A stretch of 7,455 bases of DNA from an uncultured Polymorphobacter sp. (GTDB lineage: Bacteria > Pseudomonadota > Alphaproteobacteria > Sphingomonadales > Sphingomonadaceae): positions 1 to 7,455 of the forward strand of contig CALMPZ010000067.1 in the NCBI GenBank assembly GCA_937871645.1. Direction: 5' to 3'. This document shows, one piece after another, positions 1-5,770 of the stretch. Position 1 is the first letter of the stretch, and each line of letters begins with the position of its first letter. The translations under genes and the position numbers were made by a program. The notes beneath the pieces are model-generated. The model saw nothing but the letters and a program-made list of their open reading frames with translations, did not search any database and was not told where the DNA came from.

Positions 1-33
1 TGCCGTCAGATGTATAGTGATAGCATTACAGTC

Positions 34-37
34 GGAG
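34..37 (+). promoter_or_regulatory. Ribosome binding site of the membrane protein gene
   Basis: GGAG with 6 nt to the ATG at 44. It supports 44 over the GTG at 17, which would begin upstream of this site. Confidence 0.55.
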
Positions 38-43
38 ACGGTG

Positions 44-1078
44 ATGCTCGAAGAACGTGATCTTGACGCGGCGGTGACGGCCGGCGTCCTCGACGGGGCG
101 ACCCGTGATGCGCTGGTCAAGTTCGCGCGCGACCACCGCCTTGGCGAAGTCGGCCCCGACGAGGAGCAGTTCCGGCTGCTCACCGGTTTCAACGACATTT
201 TCGTGACGATTGCCGTCGGGCTGCTGCTGACCGCAGTCGCCATGCTGGCGGGCGCCATGTCGCCGGTGGCGGGTGCTGCCGGTGTTGCCGCGGTCAGCTG
301 GGGCCTCGCCGAATATTTCACCCGCATCAAGCGCATGGCACTGCCCAGCATCGCGCTACTGCTGTCGTTCGTCAGCGGCGTATTTGCGACCTGCGTGCTA
401 GTGGCCAACCAAGGCACCAATTTTGGTGTCGTGCCTGACAATGTATTGGTGCCGGGGGTTGTCGTCGGGGCTATCGTCACCGTTGGCGGTGCGTGGCTGC
501 ACTGGCGGCGTTTCATGGTGCCGATCACCGTTGCCGCCGGGGCAGGGGCGCTGACCACCCTCGCAGTTGCCATCGCCGCCGGCATTACCACTCAGCTCAA
601 TAGTCCGGCGGTGCTGCTGACCACGGCGCTGTGCGGTATCGCGGTGTTCGCGTTGGCGATGTGGTTCGACACCCGCGACCGTGCGCGTGTCACGCGCCGC
701 ACCGATGTGGCGTTCTGGCTGCATCTGCTGGCGGCGCCGCTGATCGTCCATCCGGTATTCAAGTTGATGGGCCTGACAGAAGGCGGCGTGCCGGCCGACG
801 GCGCGGCGCTAACCGTCATTCTGGTCTACCTCGCACTCACCGTGCTGGCGCTGGCGATCGACCGCCGCGCGCTGCTGGTGTCGGCGCTGGCCTATGTCAT
901 CTACGCCATCCAGGCGCTGGTCGGCAGTGGCGGCACGGCGGGGCAGGGCGTTGGGTTGACGATGCTGGTGCTCGGCCTGTTCCTGGTGCTGCTGTCGGCG
1001 GCTTGGCGCCCGATCCGCGGCAGCATTGTCGGCCTGCTGCCGCATAGCCTATCCATGCGGCTGCCTGCCACTGCCTAG
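44..1078 (+). CDS. Multi-pass integral membrane protein of unknown function (DUF2157-like layout)
   Basis: A 344-residue protein that I cannot assign to a function. An acidic, probably cytosolic N-terminus (residues 1-50, with a helical stretch and the motif EEQFRLLTGFND at 40-51) is followed by about nine or ten hydrophobic segments: roughly 51-70, 73-90, 101-121, 137-153, 160-181, 188-208, 224-240, 255-273, 277-295 and 303-320. Short basic loops such as RIKR (94-97) and TRDRARVTRR (210-219) separate some of them. A soluble N-terminus followed by a bundle of short helices resembles DUF2157/DUF4401-type membrane proteins, but that is resemblance only. The ATG at 44 was chosen because a GGAG at 34-37 sits 6 nt upstream; the frame is also open from a GTG at 17 and has a GTG at 41. 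It ends in TAG and converges on the ogt gene 24 nt away, so it is not part of the repair operon. Confidence 0.8.
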   Translation: MLEERDLDAAVTAGVLDGATRDALVKFARDHRLGEVGPDEEQFRLLTGFNDIFVTIAVGLLLTAVAMLAGAMSPVAGAAGVAAVSWGLAEYFTRIKRMALPSIALLLSFVSGVFATCVLVANQGTNFGVVPDNVLVPGVVVGAIVTVGGAWLHWRRFMVPITVAAGAGALTTLAVAIAAGITTQLNSPAVLLTTALCGIAVFALAMWFDTRDRARVTRRTDVAFWLHLLAAPLIVHPVFKLMGLTEGGVPADGAALTVILVYLALTVLALAIDRRALLVSALAYVIYAIQALVGSGGTAGQGVGLTMLVLGLFLVLLSAAWRPIRGSIVGLLPHSLSMRLPATA

Positions 1079-1095
1079 GACGGCGATCCGCCTAG
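1075..1095. terminator. Small hairpin between convergent genes (weak terminator candidate)
   Basis: CTAGG (1075-1079), a bulged A, CGG, a CGAT loop, CCG and CCTAG (1091-1095) form an 8-bp stem that begins inside the membrane protein's stop codon. It lies in the 24-nt gap between two converging genes, where a bidirectional terminator is expected. No U-run follows on either strand, so a factor-independent terminator is not well supported. Confidence 0.25.
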
Positions 1096-1102
1096 CCACT
1101 AC

Positions 1103-1615
1103 TTAAAGTAGCGCATTGACCAGCGCGCCCTCGTGCCGCAGCAGCCAGCGCTTGCGTTCGATACCGCCGGCGTAGCCGGTCAGTGTGCCGTTGGCACCGA
1201 TGACGCGGTGGCAGGGGACGACGATGCCGATGGGATTCGAGCCGTTTGCCATGCCGATGGCGCGACTGGCCTTGGGGCGTCCGACCACGGCAGCGAGCTC
1301 GCCGTAGCTGGCGGTCGCGCCGGCGGGAATGTTGCGCAGTGCCGCCCAGACCTCGCGCTGGAAATCGGTGCCGCCGGTCGCCACCTTGACGCTGTCGAGC
1401 GCGCCAAGGTCGCCGGCGAAATAGGCGGCGAGCGGTGCGGTGATCGCGGCAGGGGCAGGGGCATTTGTCAAAGTCACCTCGCCGTAATGCAGCCGTAGCA
1501 GCCTGTGCATGCGGTCTCCAAATTCGGCGAAATCGAGCGCGCGCAACCCCAAGTCATCGAACACTAGCAACAAATCGTCGATCGGCGTGGTGAATCGGTC
1601 AAGCTGAAATTGCAT
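1103..1615 (-). CDS. ogt: Methylated-DNA--[protein]-cysteine S-methyltransferase (Ogt type)
   Basis: A 170-residue suicide repair enzyme that takes the alkyl group from O6-alkylguanine (or O4-alkylthymine) in DNA onto its own cysteine. The active-site motif PCHRVIG lies at 134-140, making Cys135 the acceptor. Upstream are the expected DNA-binding helix with RPKASRAIG (113-121, Arg118 as the likely arginine finger) and the Asn-Pro hinge (N127-P128). The N-terminal half (1-80) is the poorly conserved alpha/beta domain. The length is normal for Ogt, and the protein lacks the Ada N-terminal module. The start at 1615 has an AGGAG 6 nt upstream, inside the end of the Ada/AlkA-like gene, and the two frames overlap by 17 bases. 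Translational coupling and co-expression are therefore likely. Ogt next to an Ada/AlkA protein is a common arrangement in alphaproteobacteria. Confidence 0.95.
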   Translation of the reverse strand: MQFQLDRFTTPIDDLLLVFDDLGLRALDFAEFGDRMHRLLRLHYGEVTLTNAPAPAAITAPLAAYFAGDLGALDSVKVATGGTDFQREVWAALRNIPAGATASYGELAAVVGRPKASRAIGMANGSNPIGIVVPCHRVIGANGTLTGYAGGIERKRWLLRHEGALVNALL

Positions 1616-2645
1616 AGGAAGCTCCTGAATTCAAAGCAAGATAGCGCGCGGCATAGGCGCCCCACGGGCGCCACGCCGGATTTTCGGCGGGGTCGGGTGT
1701 CGGGTCGGCGGGTCCATCCCAGTCGCCGGGCACGCGCAGACCGGGGTGCGCGGTAACCGCCGCCGCCAGCCGTGGATCCGCCGCCAGCACCGCGGCAATC
1801 GCCGCCGGATCGGCCGCCACATCGAGCCGGCGGCGCAGCGCGGCAATCAGCTGCGGCAGCGCCTCGAGCTTGGGCAGGTCGATTTCCGCCGCCAGCCGGT
1901 CGTCATCGACGCGGTGGACGCTGACGCTGCCGCCGTCAAAAATGCGCCGGAAGCGACCGTCAGCGACGGCTTCGGCGGCGTCGCCCTGCGCGGCGATCTG
2001 CGCCAGCAAGTCATCCCAATCAAGCGGCCCGCGGTAGCGCAGGTGCAGCAGCAACGGACCACCGGCCTCGGCCTTGCGCCGCCGCAGTGCGCCCGGCGGG
2101 CGTTGATACAGCGCCTGGAACGTCTCGTTGAAGCGCCGCACGCTGCCGAAGCCCGCCGCAAACGCCACCTGCGCCATCGACAGCCCTGTGTCATGGATCA
2201 GCTGCTTCGCCAGCAGCACGCGCGCCGTCTGCGCCACCGCCACCGGCGAGGCGCCGAGATGCTGGCGGAACAGCCGCCGCAACTGCTGCCCGCCAACCCC
2301 GAGCCGGTCACCCAACGCCTCGACATCGCCGCTATCAAGCGCACCCGCCTCGATCAACGCCAGCGCCCGCCGCACGGTGTTCGAGCTGCCGTTCCACGCC
2401 CCCATGTCGGGCGCCGTCTCCGGCCGGCAACGCAGGCACGGGCGAAACCCCGCCGCCTGTGCCGCTGCCGCCGAAGCCACGAACCGGCAATTCTCCACCT
2501 TCGGCGGCCGCGCCGGACACACCGGCCGGCAATAGATGCCGGTGGTGCGGACACAGGTGAAGAAGCGCCCGTCGAACCGCGCATCGCGCGCCAGCATGGC
2601 GCGGTACGCGGTCGCAGGGTCAATGGGGGCAGGGGCGTTGTCCAT
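1599..2645 (-). CDS. Ada-type methyl sensor / AraC regulator with AlkA N-domain, lacking the HhH-GPD glycosylase core
   Basis: A 348-residue protein. Residues 11-80 form the Ada metal-binding domain: Cys39 (in TTGIYCRPVC), Cys43, Cys70 and Cys73 match the four zinc ligands, the first being the methyl-phosphotriester acceptor in E. coli Ada. Residues about 90-190 are an AraC-type double helix-turn-helix ending in FNETFQALYQRPPGALRRR. Residues about 196-308 match the AlkA N-terminal domain (PLLLHLRYRGPLDWDDLL...GLRVPGDWDG). In the usual Ada/AlkA fusions the HhH-GPD domain with its catalytic Asp follows, for a total near 450-500 residues. Here a Pro/Asp linker (312-323) leads straight to AWRPWGAYAARYL (324-336), which resembles the extreme C-terminus of those fusions. 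About 150 residues are thus missing in frame. It should still sense methylation and regulate, but not excise 3-methyladenine. The start at 2645 (MDNAPAPIDP) fits the Ada domain; the longer frame to 2741 reads into an inverted repeat. No clear RBS or Ada box was found. Confidence 0.9.
   Translation of the reverse strand: MDNAPAPIDPATAYRAMLARDARFDGRFFTCVRTTGIYCRPVCPARPPKVENCRFVASAAAAQAAGFRPCLRCRPETAPDMGAWNGSSNTVRRALALIEAGALDSGDVEALGDRLGVGGQQLRRLFRQHLGASPVAVAQTARVLLAKQLIHDTGLSMAQVAFAAGFGSVRRFNETFQALYQRPPGALRRRKAEAGGPLLLHLRYRGPLDWDDLLAQIAAQGDAAEAVADGRFRRIFDGGSVSVHRVDDDRLAAEIDLPKLEALPQLIAALRRRLDVAADPAAIAAVLAADPRLAAAVTAHPGLRVPGDWDGPADPTPDPAENPAWRPWGAYAARYLALNSGASYAISA
1622..1626 (-). promoter_or_regulatory. 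Ribosome binding site of ogt inside the upstream gene
   Basis: On the minus strand this reads AGGAG, 6 nt before the ogt ATG and within the last codons of the Ada/AlkA-like gene. Ribosomes finishing the upstream gene would pass over it, which fits coupled translation. Confidence 0.6.
1692..1705. repeat. Tandem 7-mer at the presumed domain-deletion junction
   Basis: Two head-to-tail copies of GTCGGGT lie in a GC-rich, low-complexity run (about 1688-1715). The run encodes the Pro/Asp linker where the AlkA N-domain meets the remnant C-terminus. Such a run could be the scar or the cause of a slippage deletion; this is inference. Confidence 0.4.
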
Positions 2646-2707
2646 GCCGCGAACATAGCATGGGCGGTCGGCAAGTCTGGCGGTTTTCGGACGTGCTTGT
2701 GGAAGAT

Positions 2708-2831
2708 CCTCCGGCGGGCTGGGCCTTGGCCCTGCACCCATGACTTGCGTGGGCGCTGTATAGCGCTACGTTGGGCCTGACAGCACCGCCCCAACATATG
2801 GGTGCAGGGCCAAGGCCCTGCCCGCCGGAGG
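2708..2831. repeat. Long inverted repeat, 34-bp arms with one mismatch
   Basis: The left arm is 2708-2741 and the right arm 2798-2831, with a 56-base spacer. The arms are complementary at 33 of 34 positions (T2720 faces T2819). Each arm also contains its own near-palindrome, centred on GGGCCTTGGCCC in the left arm and CAGGGCCAAGGCCCTG in the right, so each can fold alone or with the other. The right arm begins 3 nt after the stop of the FGE gene, and the left arm lies 62 nt upstream of the Ada/AlkA-like start. It may act as an intrinsic or attenuating structure between the two minus-strand pairs, or be a REP-like dispersed element. No U-run typical of a terminator is visible. The rest of the 188-bp gap holds no gene or clear promoter. 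Confidence 0.8.
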
Positions 2832-2833
2832 TT

Positions 2834-3775
2834 CTACTTGGCCCGCACCACGCACCGGAACCCGACATGGCACGTCGATGTATCGATCGACTCGGCATGG
2901 CGCGCGGCGGGGCGGTAGCGTTTGCAATAGCTTGGCGCGCACAGGAAGCTGCCGCCCTTGAGGACTTTCTGCTGGATCGGCACTTGCGGCGTGTTGGGGT
3001 CGATGGTGCCGGTTGCCGGGCCGCGCGGGTTCTTGGGGACGCAGCAGGCCTTGGCCTCGTCGCCGGCGTGGCGCGGCGCGTACCAGTCCTGCGTCCATTC
3101 CCAGACGTTGCCGATCATGTCGTACAGGCCGTAGCCGTTGGCCGGATATTGGCCGACGGGGGCGGTGGTTTCCCAGCCGTCCTCGCGGGTGTTCTCGTAG
3201 GGGAAGTTGCCCTGCCAGGTGTTCGCCATATGCTTGCCGCCGGGGCGGAAGACATCGCCCCAGGCGTAGGTGGCAGCGATCAGCCCGCCGCGTGCGGCAT
3301 ATTCATGCTCGGCTTCGGTCGGCAGTTCCTTGCCGGCCCATGTGGCGTAGGCCAGCGCATCGGCATAGGCGACATGGACGACGGGATGGTCGTCGAGCCC
3401 CTCGATGCTGCTGCCCGGGCCATAGGGGTGGCGCCAGTCGGCGCCCTTGCGGAATTCCCACCACTGCGACCAGTCGGCGGTATCGACCTTGCCGCGGGTC
3501 TTCTTGAACACCAGGCTGCCGGCATAGAGCATTTCGGGCAGTGCGCCTGGATAGTCCTCGGCGCGCGGCGCGATTTCGGCGACGGTGACATGGCCGGTGG
3601 CCGCGACGAACACCGCGAACTGCGCGTTGGTTACTGTCGTCGGGTCGATCCAGAAGCTGTCGACCTCGACATTATGGACCGGCGCTTCTTCGGGGTAGGT
3701 GTCGTTCGCGCCCATTGCGAACAGCCCGCCGGGGATGAGCACCATGCCATCGGTGACGGACTGCCGCGCGGACAT
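2834..3775 (-). CDS. Formylglycine-generating enzyme (sulfatase-modifying factor family)
   Basis: A 313-residue protein that spans the FGE-sulfatase domain almost end to end. It is expected to oxidise the active-site Cys of type I sulfatases to C-alpha-formylglycine, using O2 and copper. Family landmarks appear in order: MVLIPGGLFAMG (11-22), DPTTVTNAQFAVFV (44-57), WRHPYGP (114-120), DDHPVVHVAYADALAYATWAGKELPTEAE (128-156, in the usual layout), GNVWEWTQDWY (222-232) and KGGSFLCAPSYCKRYRPAARH (273-293). Cys279 and Cys284 in the CxxxxC pattern match the two copper-binding, catalytic cysteines of human FGE (336 and 341), which argues for genuine FGE activity rather than an EgtB/PvdO-like relative. 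No signal peptide is seen, so it probably acts on unfolded sulfatase in the cytoplasm. The ATG at 3775 was chosen because homology begins there and it lies 2 nt after the stop of the upstream transporter-like gene. The 56 extra upstream codons are antisense-type composition. No sulfatase gene is in the window. Confidence 0.93.
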   Translation of the reverse strand: MSARQSVTDGMVLIPGGLFAMGANDTYPEEAPVHNVEVDSFWIDPTTVTNAQFAVFVAATGHVTVAEIAPRAEDYPGALPEMLYAGSLVFKKTRGKVDTADWSQWWEFRKGADWRHPYGPGSSIEGLDDHPVVHVAYADALAYATWAGKELPTEAEHEYAARGGLIAATYAWGDVFRPGGKHMANTWQGNFPYENTREDGWETTAPVGQYPANGYGLYDMIGNVWEWTQDWYAPRHAGDEAKACCVPKNPRGPATGTIDPNTPQVPIQQKVLKGGSFLCAPSYCKRYRPAARHAESIDTSTCHVGFRCVVRAK

Positions 3776-3777
3776 GG

Positions 3778-4629
3778 TTACTTTTCGCCGGTCGGGAACA
3801 GGAAGGTGGCGACGAAGCGCAGGCCCCATTCGGCAGTGCCGGTGGGACGCGAGACATAGTAGCGGCCGCCCGCGGTGAACGACACGCGCTGGCTGCCGAG
3901 TTTCATCAGCTGGCCGACGGTGACATTGATCGGCACGGCGCACTGGTTGCCGATCAGTTCCCAGTTGCAGGTGGTTTCGGTGTTGATGCTGTAGGTCGTG
4001 AACTTCTTGGTCGTGTAGCTTAGGAACGGCTGCAGGAACATCGCGTTGACCTTGCCGTTGCTGCTGTCACCAGAAAATGACCAGAGCTGGTTGGCGAGAA
4101 TGCCGACCGTCCAGCCGTCCTTCTGTGTCAGCAACACCGCCGTCGGGCCGGCCGACCATTGATCGGTGGTCAGCGGCTTGCTGGTGCCAGTGGGGATCAG
4201 AAACACCGGTCCGGCGCCCCAGATCAGCCAGCCGCCGGCAGGCTTCTTGGGCGAGAAGAAGAAGCTCTGCGTCGTGTCGCCGAAGCCCGTCTGGCCGGTG
4301 GCCGGACCGGGCGTGATGTGCGACTGGGTGATGAACGGCAAGATGGTGCGCGAAATGATGTTCCAGTCGGCGCTGATGCTGATCGGAACGACCGGCTGGA
4401 TGTTGAGCGTGTACTTGCTGCCATCGCCGTTGGGACCGCCACCCGAGTCCCAGTTGCCCTGGAACGGAACGCTGATCAGCGCCGCGACGGGGTTCGACAG
4501 CTGGGCGGCAAGCTTGGCCTCTTCGGAAAGTTCTTCCCCCGCGACAGACTGTGCCAGTGCCGGAGCGGCCAATGTCGAAAGTGCAAGCGCGCCGGTGGCG
4601 ATCAAGCCGCGGGCAAAACTGATAAACAT
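3778..4629 (-). CDS. Outer-membrane beta-barrel transporter-like protein (MetA-pathway / 'neuromedin U' type)
   Basis: A 283-residue protein with a signal peptide: MFISFARGL, a hydrophobic core to about 22, and likely cleavage after APALA at 26. The mature part starts with SEEAKLAAQLSNPVAALISVPFQ (35-57, in pattern), then alternates short amphipathic strands rich in aromatic residues with Gly/Asn/Asp turns (for example YTLNIQPVVPISIS, GPTAVLLTQKDGWTVGIL, RYYVSRPTGTAEWGLRFVATFLF). This matches proteins filed under the phenol-degradation MetA-type family and often labelled transporter or neuromedin U; the substrate is unknown. Cys221 and Cys230 could form a disulfide in a surface loop. The ATG at 4629 gives the signal peptide directly and has AAGGA 10 nt upstream; the frame also extends to an ATG at 4662. 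It is followed after 2 nt by the FGE gene, so the two are probably one operon. Confidence 0.82.
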   Translation of the reverse strand: MFISFARGLIATGALALSTLAAPALAQSVAGEELSEEAKLAAQLSNPVAALISVPFQGNWDSGGGPNGDGSKYTLNIQPVVPISISADWNIISRTILPFITQSHITPGPATGQTGFGDTTQSFFFSPKKPAGGWLIWGAGPVFLIPTGTSKPLTTDQWSAGPTAVLLTQKDGWTVGILANQLWSFSGDSSNGKVNAMFLQPFLSYTTKKFTTYSINTETTCNWELIGNQCAVPINVTVGQLMKLGSQRVSFTAGGRYYVSRPTGTAEWGLRFVATFLFPTGEK

Positions 4630-4809
4630 TGGCGATACATCCTTCACGTCAAGCCAGATCAAGTCCGAGCCTCGCTCCCCATTACTGCCAAGGCGGAAAC
4701 GCGTAAAGCGCGACGCGATTGCACCGTGCTATTACGGCAATTGCAATCAGGACTTGGCGCTGCAGGCGTTCTGCGGTTTGATGGCCACCCAGATTGCACG
4801 GAGTCGGAT
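4630..4809. other. Divergent intergenic region
   Basis: These 180 bases separate the minus-strand transporter/FGE pair from the plus-strand small-protein/channel pair, so promoters for both directions should lie here. I see a GCAATTGC palindrome at 4737-4744 and AAGGA (minus strand, 4640-4644) serving the transporter gene. I do not see a convincing -35/-10 pair on either strand. Confidence 0.5.
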
Positions 4810-5124
4810 ATGCCCCCCAAAGCCCCCGCAGACGGCGTCAATGCCGTACCCTCCAAGCGGACGCGCAAAGCGGCAACCCCGGCATCTGATGCAAAGCCGG
4901 TGACAAAGCCGGTGACAAAGGCTGTGGCAAAACCCGCGGCAGCCAAGGCGGAAAAGCCCAAAACGGCTTCCAGAGCTGCAGTGGTTCCGGCTGTCCCGGC
5001 AGCCGACACTGTGGCGCAACGCCGGATCGGTGGCGGCTGGCTCGCCGTTGGTGTCGGGTCGGCGGCACTGGTCGCTGCATTGCTGTTCGCCACGCGCGGC
5101 AAGCGCAACGACTGGAGCAAGTGA
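4810..5124 (+). CDS. Lys/Ala/Pro-rich single-pass (tail-anchored-like) small protein
   Basis: A 104-residue protein that I do not recognise. Residues 1-72 are low-complexity and strongly basic (Lys, Arg, Ala, Pro, Thr), with a KPVT repeat at 29-36 and further degenerate KxxAKP units, like the tails of bacterial histone H1-like proteins. Residues 76-94 (GWLAVGVGSAALVAALLFA, in part) form one hydrophobic segment followed by RGKRNDWSK. The basic tail would sit in the cytosol if anchored by that segment. It might bind nucleic acid or acidic lipids, which is inference from composition. The start at 4810 has GGAG at 4800-4803, 6 nt upstream. The stop is 31 nt before the channel gene, suggesting co-transcription. 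The much longer open frame upstream of 4810 is antisense to the transporter gene and is not real coding sequence. Confidence 0.7.
   Translation: MPPKAPADGVNAVPSKRTRKAATPASDAKPVTKPVTKAVAKPAAAKAEKPKTASRAAVVPAVPAADTVAQRRIGGGWLAVGVGSAALVAALLFATRGKRNDWSK
4897..4920 (+). repeat. Two tandem 12-bp units within the small basic protein
   Basis: CCGGTGACAAAG occurs twice head to tail and encodes the KPVTKPVTK segment. Partly matching sequence flanks both sides (GCAAAG before, GCTGTGGCAAAA after), so the basic tail probably grew by duplication of this unit. Confidence 0.75.
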
Positions 5125-5155
5125 TTTTTCGCGCCTTTGAAGGCAGCACCAGCTC

Positions 5156-5581
5156 GTGTTGATCGAACTGGCGATTGCCACCGCCATGGTGATGGTCACG
5201 GTGATGGTGCACGCCGTCGGCCTGCTGCTGCTCAATGAATTCAGCGTCAGCGTGGTACGTGAGGAGGAGCAGCACGGAATCCATCCGTTGTCGGTGCGCG
5301 GGGTGGCCATGATCATGGCGCTGGTTCTTGGCCTGTTTATTGTCCACGGGCTCGAAATCTGGCTTTACGCAACACTTTACCTCGAGTTAGGGGCCATCGA
5401 GGGGCTGCGTCATGCGGTCTATTTTTCGACGCAGACCTATGCCGCGATCGGTTACAGCGACGAAGCCATCGCGCATGACTGGAAGCTGGTGGCGGCCATC
5501 GAGGGGATCAACGGCCTGCTGCTGATCGGCTGGTCGACAGCATTCTTCGTCACCATCATGGGTCGATTCGGGCGTCGCTGA
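5156..5581 (+). CDS. Small ion-channel-domain protein (K+ channel-like pore, variant filter)
   Basis: A 141-residue membrane protein with hydrophobic segments at about 5-26, 48-72 and 112-135. Between the last two lies a pore-loop-like region, HAVYFSTQTYAAIGYSDEAI (86-105), so the C-terminal two-thirds has the TM-P-TM layout of the Ion_trans_2 family. The filter position reads T-Y-A-A-I-G-Y-S-D (94-102), where a typical potassium channel has TxGYGD; the second Gly is Ser, so potassium selectivity is uncertain. No RCK or cyclic-nucleotide domain follows, and the protein ends just after the last helix. The reading frame opens with GTG at 5156 (TGA lies in frame at 5138), with a poorly spaced GAAGG at 5139-5143; the TTG at 5159 is an alternative. 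It follows the basic small protein by 31 nt and is probably in the same operon. Confidence 0.78.
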   Translation: MLIELAIATAMVMVTVMVHAVGLLLLNEFSVSVVREEEQHGIHPLSVRGVAMIMALVLGLFIVHGLEIWLYATLYLELGAIEGLRHAVYFSTQTYAAIGYSDEAIAHDWKLVAAIEGINGLLLIGWSTAFFVTIMGRFGRR

Positions 5582-5605
5582 GCGGCTGTTTTCCCAGCCA
5601 AAACA

Positions 5606-5614
5606 TGTTATGAT
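5606..5614 (+). promoter_or_regulatory. Possible extended -10 promoter element
   Basis: TGT followed by TATGAT matches an extended -10 motif. It would give the protease mRNA a leader of about 150 nt. No convincing -35 hexamer is visible, so this is a weak candidate. Confidence 0.25.
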
Positions 5615-5755
5615 ACCGTTCTGGACGCCGACTGCCGCAATGGCTTGTCATTCGGCCCGAAGCGCCCCGTGCTGCAACGATGTCCACCATCTGATGTATC
5701 GAGTTGCGTCAACTTGACTTGCCGGCCAGCGTCCACCGCTGCGTCGCGCCAACAA

Positions 5756-5763
5756 GAGGGAGA
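5756..5763 (+). promoter_or_regulatory. Ribosome binding site of the M4 protease gene
   Basis: GAGGGAGA, with 7 nt to the ATG at 5771. It decides the start: the frame is open from 5645, but the added residues lack family resemblance. Confidence 0.65.
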
Positions 5764-5770
5764 CCTGACC

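Larger units (their letters stand above)
5582..5770. other. Intergenic region ahead of the protease gene
   Basis: These 189 bases hold no gene that I can support. The promoter driving the protease/inhibitor pair should be here. TGTTATGAT at 5606-5614 looks like an extended -10 element, but the matching -35 position (about 5586-5591) is poor. A TTGACT at 5714-5719 has no good -10 behind it. GGCTG/CAGCC at 5584-5599 could form a 5-bp stem after the channel gene, without a U-run. Confidence 0.4.

Noticed and set aside
1099..1111. CTACTT-A-AAGTAG palindrome over the ogt stop
   Set aside because: A one-base loop and AT-rich stem make it unlikely as a terminator or operator; chance is the simplest explanation.
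2646..2741. Longer start (MGAGPRPSPP) for the Ada/AlkA-like protein
   Set aside because: The added residues are encoded partly by the inverted repeat and have no Ada-domain resemblance.
1746..2780. 344-codon plus-strand open frame opposite the Ada/AlkA-like gene
   Set aside because: Arg/His/Gln-rich antisense product typical of high-GC shadow frames; the minus-strand gene has clear domains.
2771..3859. 362-codon plus-strand open frame opposite the FGE gene
   Set aside because: Antisense to a clearly recognisable FGE; no family resemblance and it begins in the inverted repeat.
3776..3943. 56-residue N-terminal extension of the FGE
   Set aside because: It overlaps the transporter-like gene on the same strand in another frame, and FGE homology begins after the ATG at 3775.
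4159..4809. Long upstream extension of the small basic protein
   Set aside because: It is antisense to the transporter-like gene; a good RBS and a composition change place the start at 4810.
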